In this document: piece after piece, positions 7,779-15,400 of the stretch
Layout of the letters: each line of letters starts with the position of its first letter
Position numbering within the stretch: the first letter of the stretch is position 1
Source: Nonomuraea typhae
GTDB taxonomy: Bacteria; Actinomycetota; Actinomycetes; Streptosporangiales; Streptosporangiaceae
Assembly: GCF_009760925.1 (NCBI RefSeq)
Contig: NZ_VRLV01000007.1
Span: 186,001-250,000 of the forward strand
Direction: 5' to 3'
Length of the DNA stretch: 64,000 nt
Program-made: the position numbers and the translations under genes
The notes under the pieces: model-generated
Databases searched by the model: none
Seen by the model: the letters and a program-made list of their open reading frames with translations, nothing else
What the model was told of the DNA's origin: nothing

Positions 7779-9746
7779 CGGGCACGCCGGCACCATCGCC
7801 GTCAGTTCGTACCAGCCGCCGCCCGCGGTCGTGGTCAGCGTGCCGTCCAGGGCGGCCAGGCGGGTGGTGAGGTTGCCGATCCCCGCCGAGCCCCGCCTGC
7901 CCCCGCCGCCGGTCACGCCGTCGTTGCGGACGCTCAGCCGTACCCGATCGCCGGCCGCGGCGGTCGTGATGGAGCAGGTGCGCGCGGCGCTGTGGCGCAG
8001 GACGTTGGTGACCGCCTCCCTGAGCACGGTGCTCAGGACCGTCTCCGCCTCCGGCGGCAGCGGCGGGTGGGCCAGGTCGATGACGACCTCGATGCCCGCG
8101 GCCGACAGGACCGTGCGGGCGCCGTCGGCCTCGGGCCCCAGCAGCAGGTCGCGATGGTCGCCGGAGACCGCGCGCAGGTCGGACTGCGCCCGCTCGGCCA
8201 GCTCGGCTATCTCGCGCAGCTCGCTGTCGGGGTTGCCGAGGCGGCGGGCCAGCTCGCACTTGATCAGGATGGCCGCCAGGCTGTGCCCGAGCAGGTCGTG
8301 CAGGTCGCGGGCGGCGCGCAGGCGCTCCTCGACGACCGCCATGCGGGCCAGCGCGTCGCGCGAGTCCCACGACTCCTTCAGCAACTGGGCCAGCGTGATC
8401 AGGCCGTACATGACCACGGCCGTCACCAGCGTGCTCAGCGCGTAATTGATCAGCACCGGGACCGGCAGCTCCATGAAGAACCCCGCCAGCACCGTGCTCG
8501 CCGCGACCGCCACCGCGATGGGGACCGCCTCGCGCCAGGGGAAGGCGAGCAGGACCGGACCGGCCAGGAACCCCATGATGCCGAGCCAGCTCGGCCCGAT
8601 CAGCGGCAGCGGGAGATAGGTGAGCGCGGCCATCACCGACAGGTGGCCCATGTGGCGGCCCTTGACCGAGGCCATTTGCAGCCACACGACGACGGCCAGC
8701 AGGAGGGTGGCCGGCGCCAGCAGATCGGCCGGGGTCTTCAGCAGGCCCTTGACCACGAAGCCGGTCAGCACGGCGGCCAGCAGCGCCATCGACAGGGTGT
8801 AGGAGCGGTGGTCCTGCTCCTTCGGCCGCACGTCGGGCAGCACCGCCTCGACGCACAGCCGGCCGTCGTCCGTCAGCCGGGTGCGCAGGACGCCGCCGGC
8901 CTCCTCGACGCGGGCCGGCAGGTCGTCGAGGAAGGCGTCGTCGGCGGTGCGGGCGCCGTCGGTGGTCACCTTGAGGCGTACCTGGCCGTGCTCCCAGCCG
9001 GTCTCGATCACGCAGGTGCGCGCCGAGGACTGCCGCAGCACGTCGGTGACCGCTTCGCGCAGGATCGCGGCCAGCAGCGCGCCCGCCGGGCCCAGCGGCT
9101 CCTCGTGGCCGACGCGGATCTCCGCGGTGATCCCGGCCGAGGTCAGCATCGCCCTGGCCGTGGTGATCTCGGGGGTCAGCGACATGGCGCGGTACCCGGA
9201 GGCCGCTTCCCTGGCCGCGGCCAGGGAGCCGCGCGCGGTCTCGGCGTCGGGCCGCCCGGCGCGGGCGCCGGCCGCGATCGTCTCCAGCGCCCGGCCCAGG
9301 CCCCTGTTCAGCTCGGCGGCGATGCGCAGCCGCTCCTCGGCCGCCGCCGACAGCGCGAGCGTCAGCCGGGTCGCGGTGATCTCCTCGACCCGCCCGATGA
9401 GCGTGGTGAGACCGTAGATCACCAGGGAGATCAGCACGGCGCTGATCGTGGCGTCGACGTTGCCCAGCACGGCGGCACTGGCCACGACGCCCACCGCGAG
9501 CGGGCGCGCCCTGGTCAGCAGCAGCGTGCCGCCCGCGAAGCCGAGGATGCCGACCGAGGTGCCGAGCAGCAGCACCGCCGCGTACGCGCTCAGCACGACC
9601 GCGACCAGCAACCACCAGGTGCGCCACCGGACGAACGCGAGCTGCGCGGCGCACACGACCAGGGCCAGCCAGGAGCCGGCGGCCAGATAGATGCTCGCGA
9701 ATCCCACAAGGACCGCGATGACCGGAGCCCAGGCGCGTTTCGTCAC
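7665..9746 (-). CDS. Double-module sensor histidine kinase, first module degenerate
   Basis: 693 residues from GTG, about twice the usual length of a NarL-partner kinase. Membrane segments lie near residues 8-115, then a first HisKA_3/HATPase-like module (about 120-305), a second membrane block (about 318-455) and a second module (about 465-652). The second is intact: H483 in RDLHDLLGHSL, N-box EAVTNVLRHS (N581), G-box GSAGIGNL. In the first the histidine is replaced by Asn147 (AELNRGLGRAL), the N-box Asn by Asp235 (EAVTDVLRQS) and the G-box is missing. Residues ~652-693 are a non-homologous tail overlapping the response regulator gene. This looks like a duplicated and fused kinase with a dead regulatory copy. 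Confidence 0.88.
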   Translation of the reverse strand: MTKRAWAPVIAVLVGFASIYLAAGSWLALVVCAAQLAFVRWRTWWLLVAVVLSAYAAVLLLGTSVGILGFAGGTLLLTRARPLAVGVVASAAVLGNVDATISAVLISLVIYGLTTLIGRVEEITATRLTLALSAAAEERLRIAAELNRGLGRALETIAAGARAGRPDAETARGSLAAAREAASGYRAMSLTPEITTARAMLTSAGITAEIRVGHEEPLGPAGALLAAILREAVTDVLRQSSARTCVIETGWEHGQVRLKVTTDGARTADDAFLDDLPARVEEAGGVLRTRLTDDGRLCVEAVLPDVRPKEQDHRSYTLSMALLAAVLTGFVVKGLLKTPADLLAPATLLLAVVVWLQMASVKGRHMGHLSVMAALTYLPLPLIGPSWLGIMGFLAGPVLLAFPWREAVPIAVAVAASTVLAGFFMELPVPVLINYALSTLVTAVVMYGLITLAQLLKESWDSRDALARMAVVEERLRAARDLHDLLGHSLAAILIKCELARRLGNPDSELREIAELAERAQSDLRAVSGDHRDLLLGPEADGARTVLSAAGIEVVIDLAHPPLPPEAETVLSTVLREAVTNVLRHSAARTCSITTAAAGDRVRLSVRNDGVTGGGGRRGSAGIGNLTTRLAALDGTLTTTAGGGWYELTAMVPACPSDPAGLGGDADGVGAVAGVELGDDPREVVAHGSCRQV

Positions 9747-9755
9747 TCGGGCATC

Positions 9756-10550
9756 TTAGGAGAAACCTCGCGGAAGCACTGTTACCGGGCACGAGGCGGC
9801 GCGCAGCGCCTTCATGGCCACCTCGCCGAGGAAGACCCGATGCGGCTGCGCGTCCTCACTGCTCGCACAGACCAGCAGGTCACCGGGCGGCCATTCGACA
9901 TTGGCCATCGCCGCCGCCACGTCGAAGCCCTCGGCGACCTCCGCCTCGGCCTCGATGCCGGTGCTCTCCCATGCCAGCCGTACGGCGAGGGCCAGGTCGT
10001 CACGCAGCCGGCCGGGATCCTCCGTGCGCAGGTCCAGCGTGATCAGCCGCAGCGGCACCCCGAGCCGCAACGCCGCCTGCGCCACCCGCTCCACCGCCTC
10101 GTCACACTGCGGCCGGTGCACGTAGGCCAGCGTCAGCCGGGACGGCTCCTCGGGCGGGAGGTAGCCGGACGGCGCCAGCATGACCGCCTCCGGCGACAGG
10201 TGCAGCAGGTGATCGGCGGTGCTGCCGATCGCGATGCGGCCGTGCTGCCCTCCTTCCGCCGACCCGGCCACGATCAGGTCCGCCTTGATCCGGCTGGCCA
10301 CGACCGCCAGGCCGCGCCCGGCGCCCCGGCTCTCGAAGGCGATGTACTCGGCCGGCTGCTCGCCCAGTTCCCCGGCCGCGTGGGCCAGGTTCGCCTGCGC
10401 CTCGACCGCCTGCCCGGGGCTGCCCGGCGGGTAGACGGCCGCCACCGTGAGCTCGCCCCCGGTGACCCGGGTGATCGCCGAGCCCAGCGCGAGCGCGTCC
10501 CGTCCTCCGGCGTCGCCGGTGTACCCGACGATCACGTGCGCACCGATCAC
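9756..10550 (-). CDS. Universal stress protein with two UspA domains
   Basis: 264 residues from GTG at 10550, chosen because an AGAGGGG stretch lies just upstream; an in-frame GTG at 10568 would add six residues. Domain 1 (about 1-130) starts HVIVGYTGDAGG and contains GSAEGGQHGRIAIGSTADHL, matching the ATP-binding G-2x-G-9x-G-S/T pattern. Domain 2 starts RLTLAYVHRP and ends ASCPVTVLP; its nucleotide loop is less well kept. Cytoplasmic stress or dormancy protein. It begins on the same strand and just upstream of the histidine kinase gene, with only 9 bases between them, so the two may be co-transcribed. Confidence 0.85.
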   Translation of the reverse strand: MIGAHVIVGYTGDAGGRDALALGSAITRVTGGELTVAAVYPPGSPGQAVEAQANLAHAAGELGEQPAEYIAFESRGAGRGLAVVASRIKADLIVAGSAEGGQHGRIAIGSTADHLLHLSPEAVMLAPSGYLPPEEPSRLTLAYVHRPQCDEAVERVAQAALRLGVPLRLITLDLRTEDPGRLRDDLALAVRLAWESTGIEAEAEVAEGFDVAAAMANVEWPPGDLLVCASSEDAQPHRVFLGEVAMKALRAASCPVTVLPRGFS

Positions 10551-10628
10551 GCACCCCTCTCTACCCACTCTGAGCAGGGAATACGCGGCACCTGGAGGGG
10601 GTTGTCAACGTTTGGAGGCGTTCGAGAA

Positions 10629-10937
10629 GTGAAGATCACACTGGACATGGAATTCAACGGCGCGCTGGGGCAGGTCACGCTCCGGGAAGCCGTCCGGCAG
10701 CTCAAGGCGCGCGAGCTCGACTGCACCATCTCCCGCGAAACCCTCGACGGCAAGGTCTCCGTCTTCGTCGAGTGCGTGGAACGCGGGTTCACCCCGTTGC
10801 GCAGCGAGATCATGGCCGCCTACTACGTGGCCGAGAACGACGCGGCCCAGGAGGCGTTCGCCTCCGGGCTGATCACCGAGGGCGAGCTGAGACAGCGGCA
10901 GCTCGACCTCGCCCGGATCCTCACCGGGACGACCTGA
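10629..10937 (+). CDS. Small conserved-looking protein of unknown function
   Basis: 102 residues from GTG at 10629, preceded by GGAGG at 10614-10618. The product is soluble, mixed alpha/beta, acidic towards the C-terminus, with an N-terminal MEFNGALGQVTLREAV stretch and a C-terminal helix rich in charged residues (GELRQRQLDLARIL). No catalytic motif or signal peptide is seen. It stands alone between divergent usp and the PAP2 gene and is followed at once by a palindrome and a hairpin. I do not recognise the family. Confidence 0.65.
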   Translation: MKITLDMEFNGALGQVTLREAVRQLKARELDCTISRETLDGKVSVFVECVERGFTPLRSEIMAAYYVAENDAAQEAFASGLITEGELRQRQLDLARILTGTT

Positions 10938-10950
10938 CGATCGTCAGGTC
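10931..10950. terminator. 20-bp perfect palindrome at the stop codon
   Basis: GACCTGACGA followed by its exact reverse complement. It includes the TGA stop of the small gene. Can form an 8-bp stem with a GATC loop; no T-run follows. Could be an operator instead of a terminator. Confidence 0.45.
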
Positions 10951-10956
10951 CGCGAC

Positions 10957-10994
10957 GGCCGGACCATCGGCCGAATGACCGATGGCTTCCGGCC
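10957..10994 (+). terminator. Nested-arm hairpin, likely terminator of the small gene
   Basis: Outer arms GGCCGG (10957-10962) and CCGGCC (10989-10994), inner arms CCATCGG (10964-10970) and CCGATGG (10979-10985), 8-base loop. Strong GC stem without a T-run, as is common in high-GC actinobacteria. Lies between the small unknown gene and the PAP2 gene. Confidence 0.55.
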
Positions 10995-11033
10995 GTTGAG
11001 CCGACGATAAGCCCCTTAAAGATCATTAAGGTC

Positions 11034-11645
11034 GTGTCCATTGTTCCTTCACCGATTGGACACGCGTTGGACCGCCTTTATCGCGATATCGCCGACTTCG
11101 CCCTGACCACGCCCGGCTGGCTGCGCACGTTCGCCGAGATCGGCACCGACGCCGGCCTGTTCGTCTTCGCCGCCCTGTTCGTGGCCTGCTGGTGGCGCTC
11201 CCGCCGGGCCTCCGCCCGCGAACTGGCCATCGGCCTGGTCGGCCCCGTCGGGGTCGTGGCCGCCTACGTCGTGAGCGAGATCGTGAAGCTCCTGGTCCGG
11301 GAGGAACGGCCGTGCCGGGGCATCATCACCGTCGCCGCCTGCCCGCCGCCCGGCGACTGGTCCTTCCCGAGCAACCACTCCGTGGTCGCCGCCGGCGCGG
11401 CGGGCGCGCTCATCCTGGCGTGGCGCGCCCTCGCCTGGGTCGTGCTCCCGCTGGCGGCGATCATGGCGTTCTCCCGCGTATTCGTCGGCGCCCATTATCC
11501 GCACGACGTGGCCGCCGGATTCGCGCTCGGCCTCGTGCTCGCGCCGCTGGTCGCCATGCTGTGCGTCGGCGCGGTCACGCCCCTGGTCAAGCTGGTACGG
11601 CCGCGCCTACGGCTTTCCGGCGAACCGGTCGGTGGCCGTCACTAG
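11034..11645 (+). CDS. PAP2-family membrane phosphatase (undecaprenyl-diphosphatase-like)
   Basis: 203 residues, GTG start. Membrane segments near 38-55, 64-82, 116-145 and 160-185. All three acid-phosphatase motifs are present: KLLVREERP (85-93), PSNH (112-115, with Asn in place of the more common Gly) and SRVFVGAHYPHD (147-158). Expected to dephosphorylate a lipid pyrophosphate such as undecaprenyl diphosphate, or phosphatidate, at the outer membrane face. The 3' end overlaps the proline iminopeptidase gene on the opposite strand by 39 bases. Confidence 0.88.
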   Translation: MSIVPSPIGHALDRLYRDIADFALTTPGWLRTFAEIGTDAGLFVFAALFVACWWRSRRASARELAIGLVGPVGVVAAYVVSEIVKLLVREERPCRGIITVAACPPPGDWSFPSNHSVVAAGAAGALILAWRALAWVVLPLAAIMAFSRVFVGAHYPHDVAAGFALGLVLAPLVAMLCVGAVTPLVKLVRPRLRLSGEPVGGRH

Positions 11646-12569
11646 GCGATCCACGATGCCCGGCTCGGTCGCGGCGTGCCCGGCGTCGTCCACGACGTGG
11701 AACGCCGCCTCCGGCCAGGCCCGGTGGAGATCCCAGGCGGTGGCCATGGGCGTGCAGGCGTCGTAACGGCCCTGCACGATCACCGCCGGGATGTGCCGGA
11801 TCTTTCCGACACCCCGGATGAGCTGCTCGGGCTCGAACCAGCCGCCGTGGGTGAAGTAGTGGTTCTCGATCCGGGCGAAGGCCACCGCCATGCGCTCCTC
11901 CCCGAACTCCGCGACCAGTTCCGGGTCGGGCAGCAGCGTGACCGTCCCGCCCTCCCACCGCGCCCACGCCTGAGCCGCCGGCACCCGAACGGCCGCGTCC
12001 TCGCTCTCCAGCCGCTCCCGGAAGGCCGCCATCAGGTCGCCGCGCTCCTCCTCAGGGATCGGGGCGACGAACTCCTCCCAGAGATCGGGGAAGAGGTACG
12101 AGGCGCCCTCCTGGTAGAACCAGTGCAGCTCCTGCGGCCGGAGCGTGAAGATGCCGCGCAGCACCAGCTCCGTCGTCCGCTCAGGGTGCGTCTGCGCGTA
12201 GGCCAGCGCCAGCGCGCTGCCCCACGACCCGCCGAACACCTGCCACCGCTCGATGCCCAGGTGCTCGCGCAACCTCTCCATGTCCGCCACCAGGTTCCAG
12301 GTGGTGTTCTCGGCCAGCGACGTCTCCGGGTCACTCGCGTGCGGCCGGCTGCGCCCGCAGTTGCGCTGGTCGAACAGGACGATGCGGTAGAGGTCCGGGT
12401 CCCATTGGCGCCGGTGCTTCTGCGTGCACCCGCCGCCCGGCCCGCCGTGAAGCATGACCGCCAGCTTGCCGTCCGGATTGCCGCACACCTCCCAATAGAC
12501 CTGGTTGCCGGCGCCGACATCGAGAAGGCCCGAATCGTAAGGCTCAATGGCCGGGTAGTGCTGTCTCAT
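11607..12569 (-). CDS. pip: Proline iminopeptidase
   Basis: 320 residues, the usual size for this alpha/beta-hydrolase. ATG at 12569 gives MRQHYPAIEPYDSG, the classic N-terminus; an in-frame start 18 bases upstream is less like the family. Oxyanion motif HGGPGGG at about 41-47, DQRNCGRS at 67-74, nucleophile Ser115 in GGSWGS, the Asp in QGRYDACTP and His in DDAGHA complete the triad. Releases N-terminal proline from peptides in the cytoplasm. Divergent from the dehydratase gene with about 20 bases between starts. Confidence 0.93.
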   Translation of the reverse strand: MRQHYPAIEPYDSGLLDVGAGNQVYWEVCGNPDGKLAVMLHGGPGGGCTQKHRRQWDPDLYRIVLFDQRNCGRSRPHASDPETSLAENTTWNLVADMERLREHLGIERWQVFGGSWGSALALAYAQTHPERTTELVLRGIFTLRPQELHWFYQEGASYLFPDLWEEFVAPIPEEERGDLMAAFRERLESEDAAVRVPAAQAWARWEGGTVTLLPDPELVAEFGEERMAVAFARIENHYFTHGGWFEPEQLIRGVGKIRHIPAVIVQGRYDACTPMATAWDLHRAWPEAAFHVVDDAGHAATEPGIVDRLVTATDRFAGKP

Positions 12570-12589
12570 GGTTCGGCATAATTCCACGT

Positions 12590-13507
12590 GTGGAGCTGGT
12601 CAGCCTTGACGACATCCAAGCGGCAGCCGAGCGCATCGCCCCGGTGACCGTCAGAACCCCCTTGGTGCCCATGGGGGAGATCTGGGTCAAGCCGGAGAGC
12701 CTGCAGCGCGTCGGCTCGTTCAAGATCCGGGGCGCCTACAACGCGGCCGTGGCGCTGGCCGGGCCGGGGGGCGTGGTCACCCACTCCTCGGGCAACCACG
12801 GCCAGGCCCTCGCCTACGCGGCCAGGCGGCTGGGCGTGCCCTGCGTCGTGGTCGTCCCCGAGGGCACGCCGCGGGTCAAGGCCGACGCCATCCGCGGACA
12901 CGGGGCCGACCTGGTCGTCGTGCCGCCGGAGCACCGCATCTCGGGGGCCGAGAAGGTGGCGGCCGAGCGGGGGATGACCATGGTCCCGCCGTACGACCAC
13001 CCCTTCGTGATCGCCGGTCAGGGCACGATCGGGCTGGAGATCGTCGCGGACCTGCCCGACGTCGAGGTGGTCCTGGTACCTGTGAGCGGAGGGGGTCTGG
13101 CCGCGGGAATCGCCTCAGCCGTCAAGGCGCTGGCGCCCGCCGCCCGGGTGATCGGCGTCGAACCGGAACTGGCCGCGGACGCACGGGAAAGCCTGCGCGC
13201 CGGCCACGTAGTCCCGTGGGAGCCGTCCAGGTCCTTCCGCACGATCGCCGACGGCCTGCGCGCCAACCTCTCCGAGCTGACCTTCGCCCACCTCCGTGCC
13301 CGGCTGGACGACATCGTGACCGTCTCGGAGGACGAGATCCGGGCGGCGATGCGACACCTGGCACAGGCGGCCCGCCTGATCGCCGAACCCAGCGGCGCCA
13401 CGGCCACGGCGGCCTACCTGGCGGGCCGCACGCCGTCGGGCCGGACCGTGGCGGTGCTGTCGGGAGGCAACGCCGACCCCGAGGTCCTCCGGTCGGCGCT
13501 GGGGTAG
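12590..13507 (+). CDS. PLP-dependent threonine/serine dehydratase-like enzyme
   Basis: 305 residues from GTG, fold type II PLP enzyme. Lys45 in GSFKIRGAY is the Schiff-base lysine, SSGNHGQ (about 66-72) binds the PLP/substrate carboxylate, and SGGGLAAGIA is the phosphate-binding glycine loop. There is no C-terminal ACT regulatory domain, so it is like the short catabolic dehydratases or serine racemase-type members (about 310-330 residues) rather than biosynthetic IlvA. Substrate could be threonine, serine or a hydroxy-aspartate. Confidence 0.88.
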   Translation: MELVSLDDIQAAAERIAPVTVRTPLVPMGEIWVKPESLQRVGSFKIRGAYNAAVALAGPGGVVTHSSGNHGQALAYAARRLGVPCVVVVPEGTPRVKADAIRGHGADLVVVPPEHRISGAEKVAAERGMTMVPPYDHPFVIAGQGTIGLEIVADLPDVEVVLVPVSGGGLAAGIASAVKALAPAARVIGVEPELAADARESLRAGHVVPWEPSRSFRTIADGLRANLSELTFAHLRARLDDIVTVSEDEIRAAMRHLAQAARLIAEPSGATATAAYLAGRTPSGRTVAVLSGGNADPEVLRSALG

Positions 13508-13618
13508 ACGGGGCCGAACGCCGCCCTGCGAACGGCCCATCCGCCGGACCCGGCCAAGGCCGTGCGGAACCGCCTCGTTCAGACAGATCGGCTTTGCGAA
13601 CCAGCGAGGGCCGCGATA

Positions 13619-14203
13619 TCAGGAACTCCAGGCCAGGCGGGTCAGGAAGGCGCGGTCGTCGCGGGCGTACTCGTCGAACGAGCGCTGGATCTCGTCGAGG
13701 CCGGGCACCAGGGTGCGGTGCAGGACGCCGCTCTCCTTGTACTCCAGCTCGTAGCCGCCCGCCTCGGGGGAGACCTGCATGAAGTGGTGTCCGAAGGTGA
13801 CCAGCGCGGCGAAGGGGTTCTGGGGTGAGAGCGTGGCCAGGACGTCGTGGACGAGGCCGAGGTCGGGATCGGTGACGATCATGCCGTCGCCGGTGTGGAG
13901 CTGCATGCCCTCGTAGGCGCCGCGCGGGATGGTGTTGTGCACGAGGTCGCGCTGGGGGTCGTAGCAGACCAGGTCGTGGGTGCGGGCGACGGCGAAGACC
14001 TGGCTCGACATCTCGTCCATGGTGTCGAGGTCCATGGTGATGAGCACGTGGTCCGGATAAATGGTGAGCTGACCGGGAAGCTCCGCTGCATAAGCCGGGG
14101 CAGGACCGGCTGGCTCCCCTTTTTTAATCGCCAAATACACCTTACGCGCCCGATCTCGGGTGATCGGCTCTGGTTCCCGCCAGACCATCAGCTCAACACT
14201 CAC
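13619..14203 (-). CDS. Conserved hypothetical protein, actinobacterial type
   Basis: 194 residues from GTG (start VSVELMVWREPEPITRD). Soluble, acidic, without signal peptide or membrane segment. N-terminal part up to about residue 75 looks like a compact alpha/beta domain (LTIYPDHVLITMDLDTMDEM), followed by a long C-terminal region ending in a helical SFDEYARDDRAFLTRLAW. No catalytic motif recognised. Same strand as mscL but separated from it by about 90 bases and read downstream of it. Confidence 0.7.
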   Translation of the reverse strand: MSVELMVWREPEPITRDRARKVYLAIKKGEPAGPAPAYAAELPGQLTIYPDHVLITMDLDTMDEMSSQVFAVARTHDLVCYDPQRDLVHNTIPRGAYEGMQLHTGDGMIVTDPDLGLVHDVLATLSPQNPFAALVTFGHHFMQVSPEAGGYELEYKESGVLHRTLVPGLDEIQRSFDEYARDDRAFLTRLAWSS

Positions 14204-14295
14204 TCACCCATCTTCCCGGACGATCGCCTCAGTCTGGGCATTGCCCGGCATAGGGAGCAAGAACCGCGTGCTGGTCGTGGCTTCTCCGCGTGGCG

Positions 14296-14718
14296 TCACG
14301 TGGCCGGCCGCTCCGAGCCCGGGACCAGCTCCGCCGTGCAGTGAGCGCACCGCCGCGCCTCGATCGGGATCTCGCTCAGGCACTCCGGGCACTCCTTGGT
14401 GGTGTCTGCCTGCTTCCTCTCGAACAACGAGACGAGCCTGGTCATCGGCAGGACGATCAGCCAGTAGACCACGGCGACGATGATGAGGAAGGTCAGCAGG
14501 TGGTTGAGGAAGTCGCCGTACTTGAACTCGCTGCCGTTGACGGTGAAGGAGTAGTCGGCGAAGTCCGGCTTCCGGCCCGCGGTCACCGCTCCGATCAAGG
14601 GGGTGATCAGATCGGTGACCAGGGCCTGGACGAGTCCGCTGAAGGTGGCGCCGACGATGACCGCCACCGCCAGTTCGACGATGTTGCCGCGCAGGAGGAA
14701 TTTCTTGAAACCGCCCAT
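14296..14718 (-). CDS. mscL: Large-conductance mechanosensitive channel with C-terminal zinc ribbon
   Basis: 140 residues. MGGFKKFLLRGNIVELAVAVIVG is the hallmark amphipathic helix plus TM1; ITPLIGAV and a periplasmic loop follow, then TM2 (about 74-95) and the cytoplasmic basic/acidic helix. ATG at 14718 is chosen because it gives the standard MscL N-terminus. The channel pentamer opens under membrane tension in hypo-osmotic shock. Unlike E. coli MscL, the cytoplasmic tail ends in CPEC-X10-CAHC (Cys110, 113, 124, 127), a four-cysteine zinc-ribbon pattern. Confidence 0.93.
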   Translation of the reverse strand: MGGFKKFLLRGNIVELAVAVIVGATFSGLVQALVTDLITPLIGAVTAGRKPDFADYSFTVNGSEFKYGDFLNHLLTFLIIVAVVYWLIVLPMTRLVSLFERKQADTTKECPECLSEIPIEARRCAHCTAELVPGSERPAT

Positions 14719-14758
14719 GGGGTCGGCCCATTGCCGGGACGACGGTTCCGAAACCTGC

Positions 14759-14947
14759 TCAGCCGCCGGAGGACAGTCGGGCCAGGAAGGCGGTCCATGA
14801 TCCTCGGCTGAATCGGAGGACGGCGCCATCGGCGTCCCCGCTGCCGCGTACCCAGATCTGGCCATCGTGCTTGGCGACTTCCACGCAGCTGCCGTTGTTG
14901 CACCGAGAACGCCAGGCTGCCCGGGCAGGGGCAGGTGGGGGGTTCAT
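14759..14947 (-). CDS. DUF397 domain protein
   Basis: 62 residues. ATG preceded by GGGAGG. Shows the DUF397 pattern: W-x-SRCNNGSCVEVAKHDGQIWVRGS, then VLRFSRGSWTAFL. DUF397 proteins are small partners of XRE (DUF5753) regulators in actinobacteria, probably acting as regulator modulators or in toxin/antitoxin-like control. It is the second DUF397 gene in this row, both downstream of the XRE gene at 15401-16261. Confidence 0.88.
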   Translation of the reverse strand: MNPPPAPARAAWRSRCNNGSCVEVAKHDGQIWVRGSGDADGAVLRFSRGSWTAFLARLSSGG

Positions 14948-15085
14948 GCCTTACCTCCCGAAGATGGGGAACAGTGGCATATTCGTGCCTGGTTTTACCC
15001 TGTTGTTGAGAGATCATCCATTTTGAGGGGGTGGGCAAGAAAAGGGGCATGCGGTGGACGCATGCCCGAATCAATCTAGGTGTGG

Positions 15086-15301
15086 CTACATATCCTTGAT
15101 CGAGGTGATGAAAGCGTCCCATTCAGCGGCGCTGAAGCTGAGGATGGGGCCGGCGCCGGTCTTCGTGTCGCGGACCGCGATGCGGCCGTTGTGCTCCGTG
15201 GCCACAGCCACGCAGTTTCCTCCGTTGCAGCGGGAGGACACCTTCCACACGCCGGGTAGAAAAGGGGTTGGCCATGTCTGCTGTCCCTGTGTCCCTGCCA
15301 T
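15086..15301 (-). CDS. DUF397 domain protein (second copy)
   Basis: 71 residues. ATG at 15301 is fixed by an AGGAGGA site at 15308-15314. Core WKVSSRCNGGNCVAVA, then IAVRDTKTGAGPILSFSAAEWDAFI. It lies about 100 bases after the XRE regulator and about 140 before the other DUF397 gene, and shares roughly half of its core positions with it, suggesting a tandem duplication followed by divergence. Confidence 0.9.
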   Translation of the reverse strand: MAGTQGQQTWPTPFLPGVWKVSSRCNGGNCVAVATEHNGRIAVRDTKTGAGPILSFSAAEWDAFITSIKDM

Positions 15302-15400
15302 GTGCGCTCCTCCTAGTGGGTACGGCGGAGCTTGTCGGGCAGCCGCCTGAGCGCATCGTAGTGCCTCTGGCACTTGCCGTTTGGAATTTCGCTGGGGGTA

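Noticed and set aside
7992..10937. A rightward 981-residue open frame
   Set aside because: Antisense shadow of the kinase and stress-protein genes with Arg/His/Gly-rich low-complexity product; only the last 103 codons (from 10629) look real.
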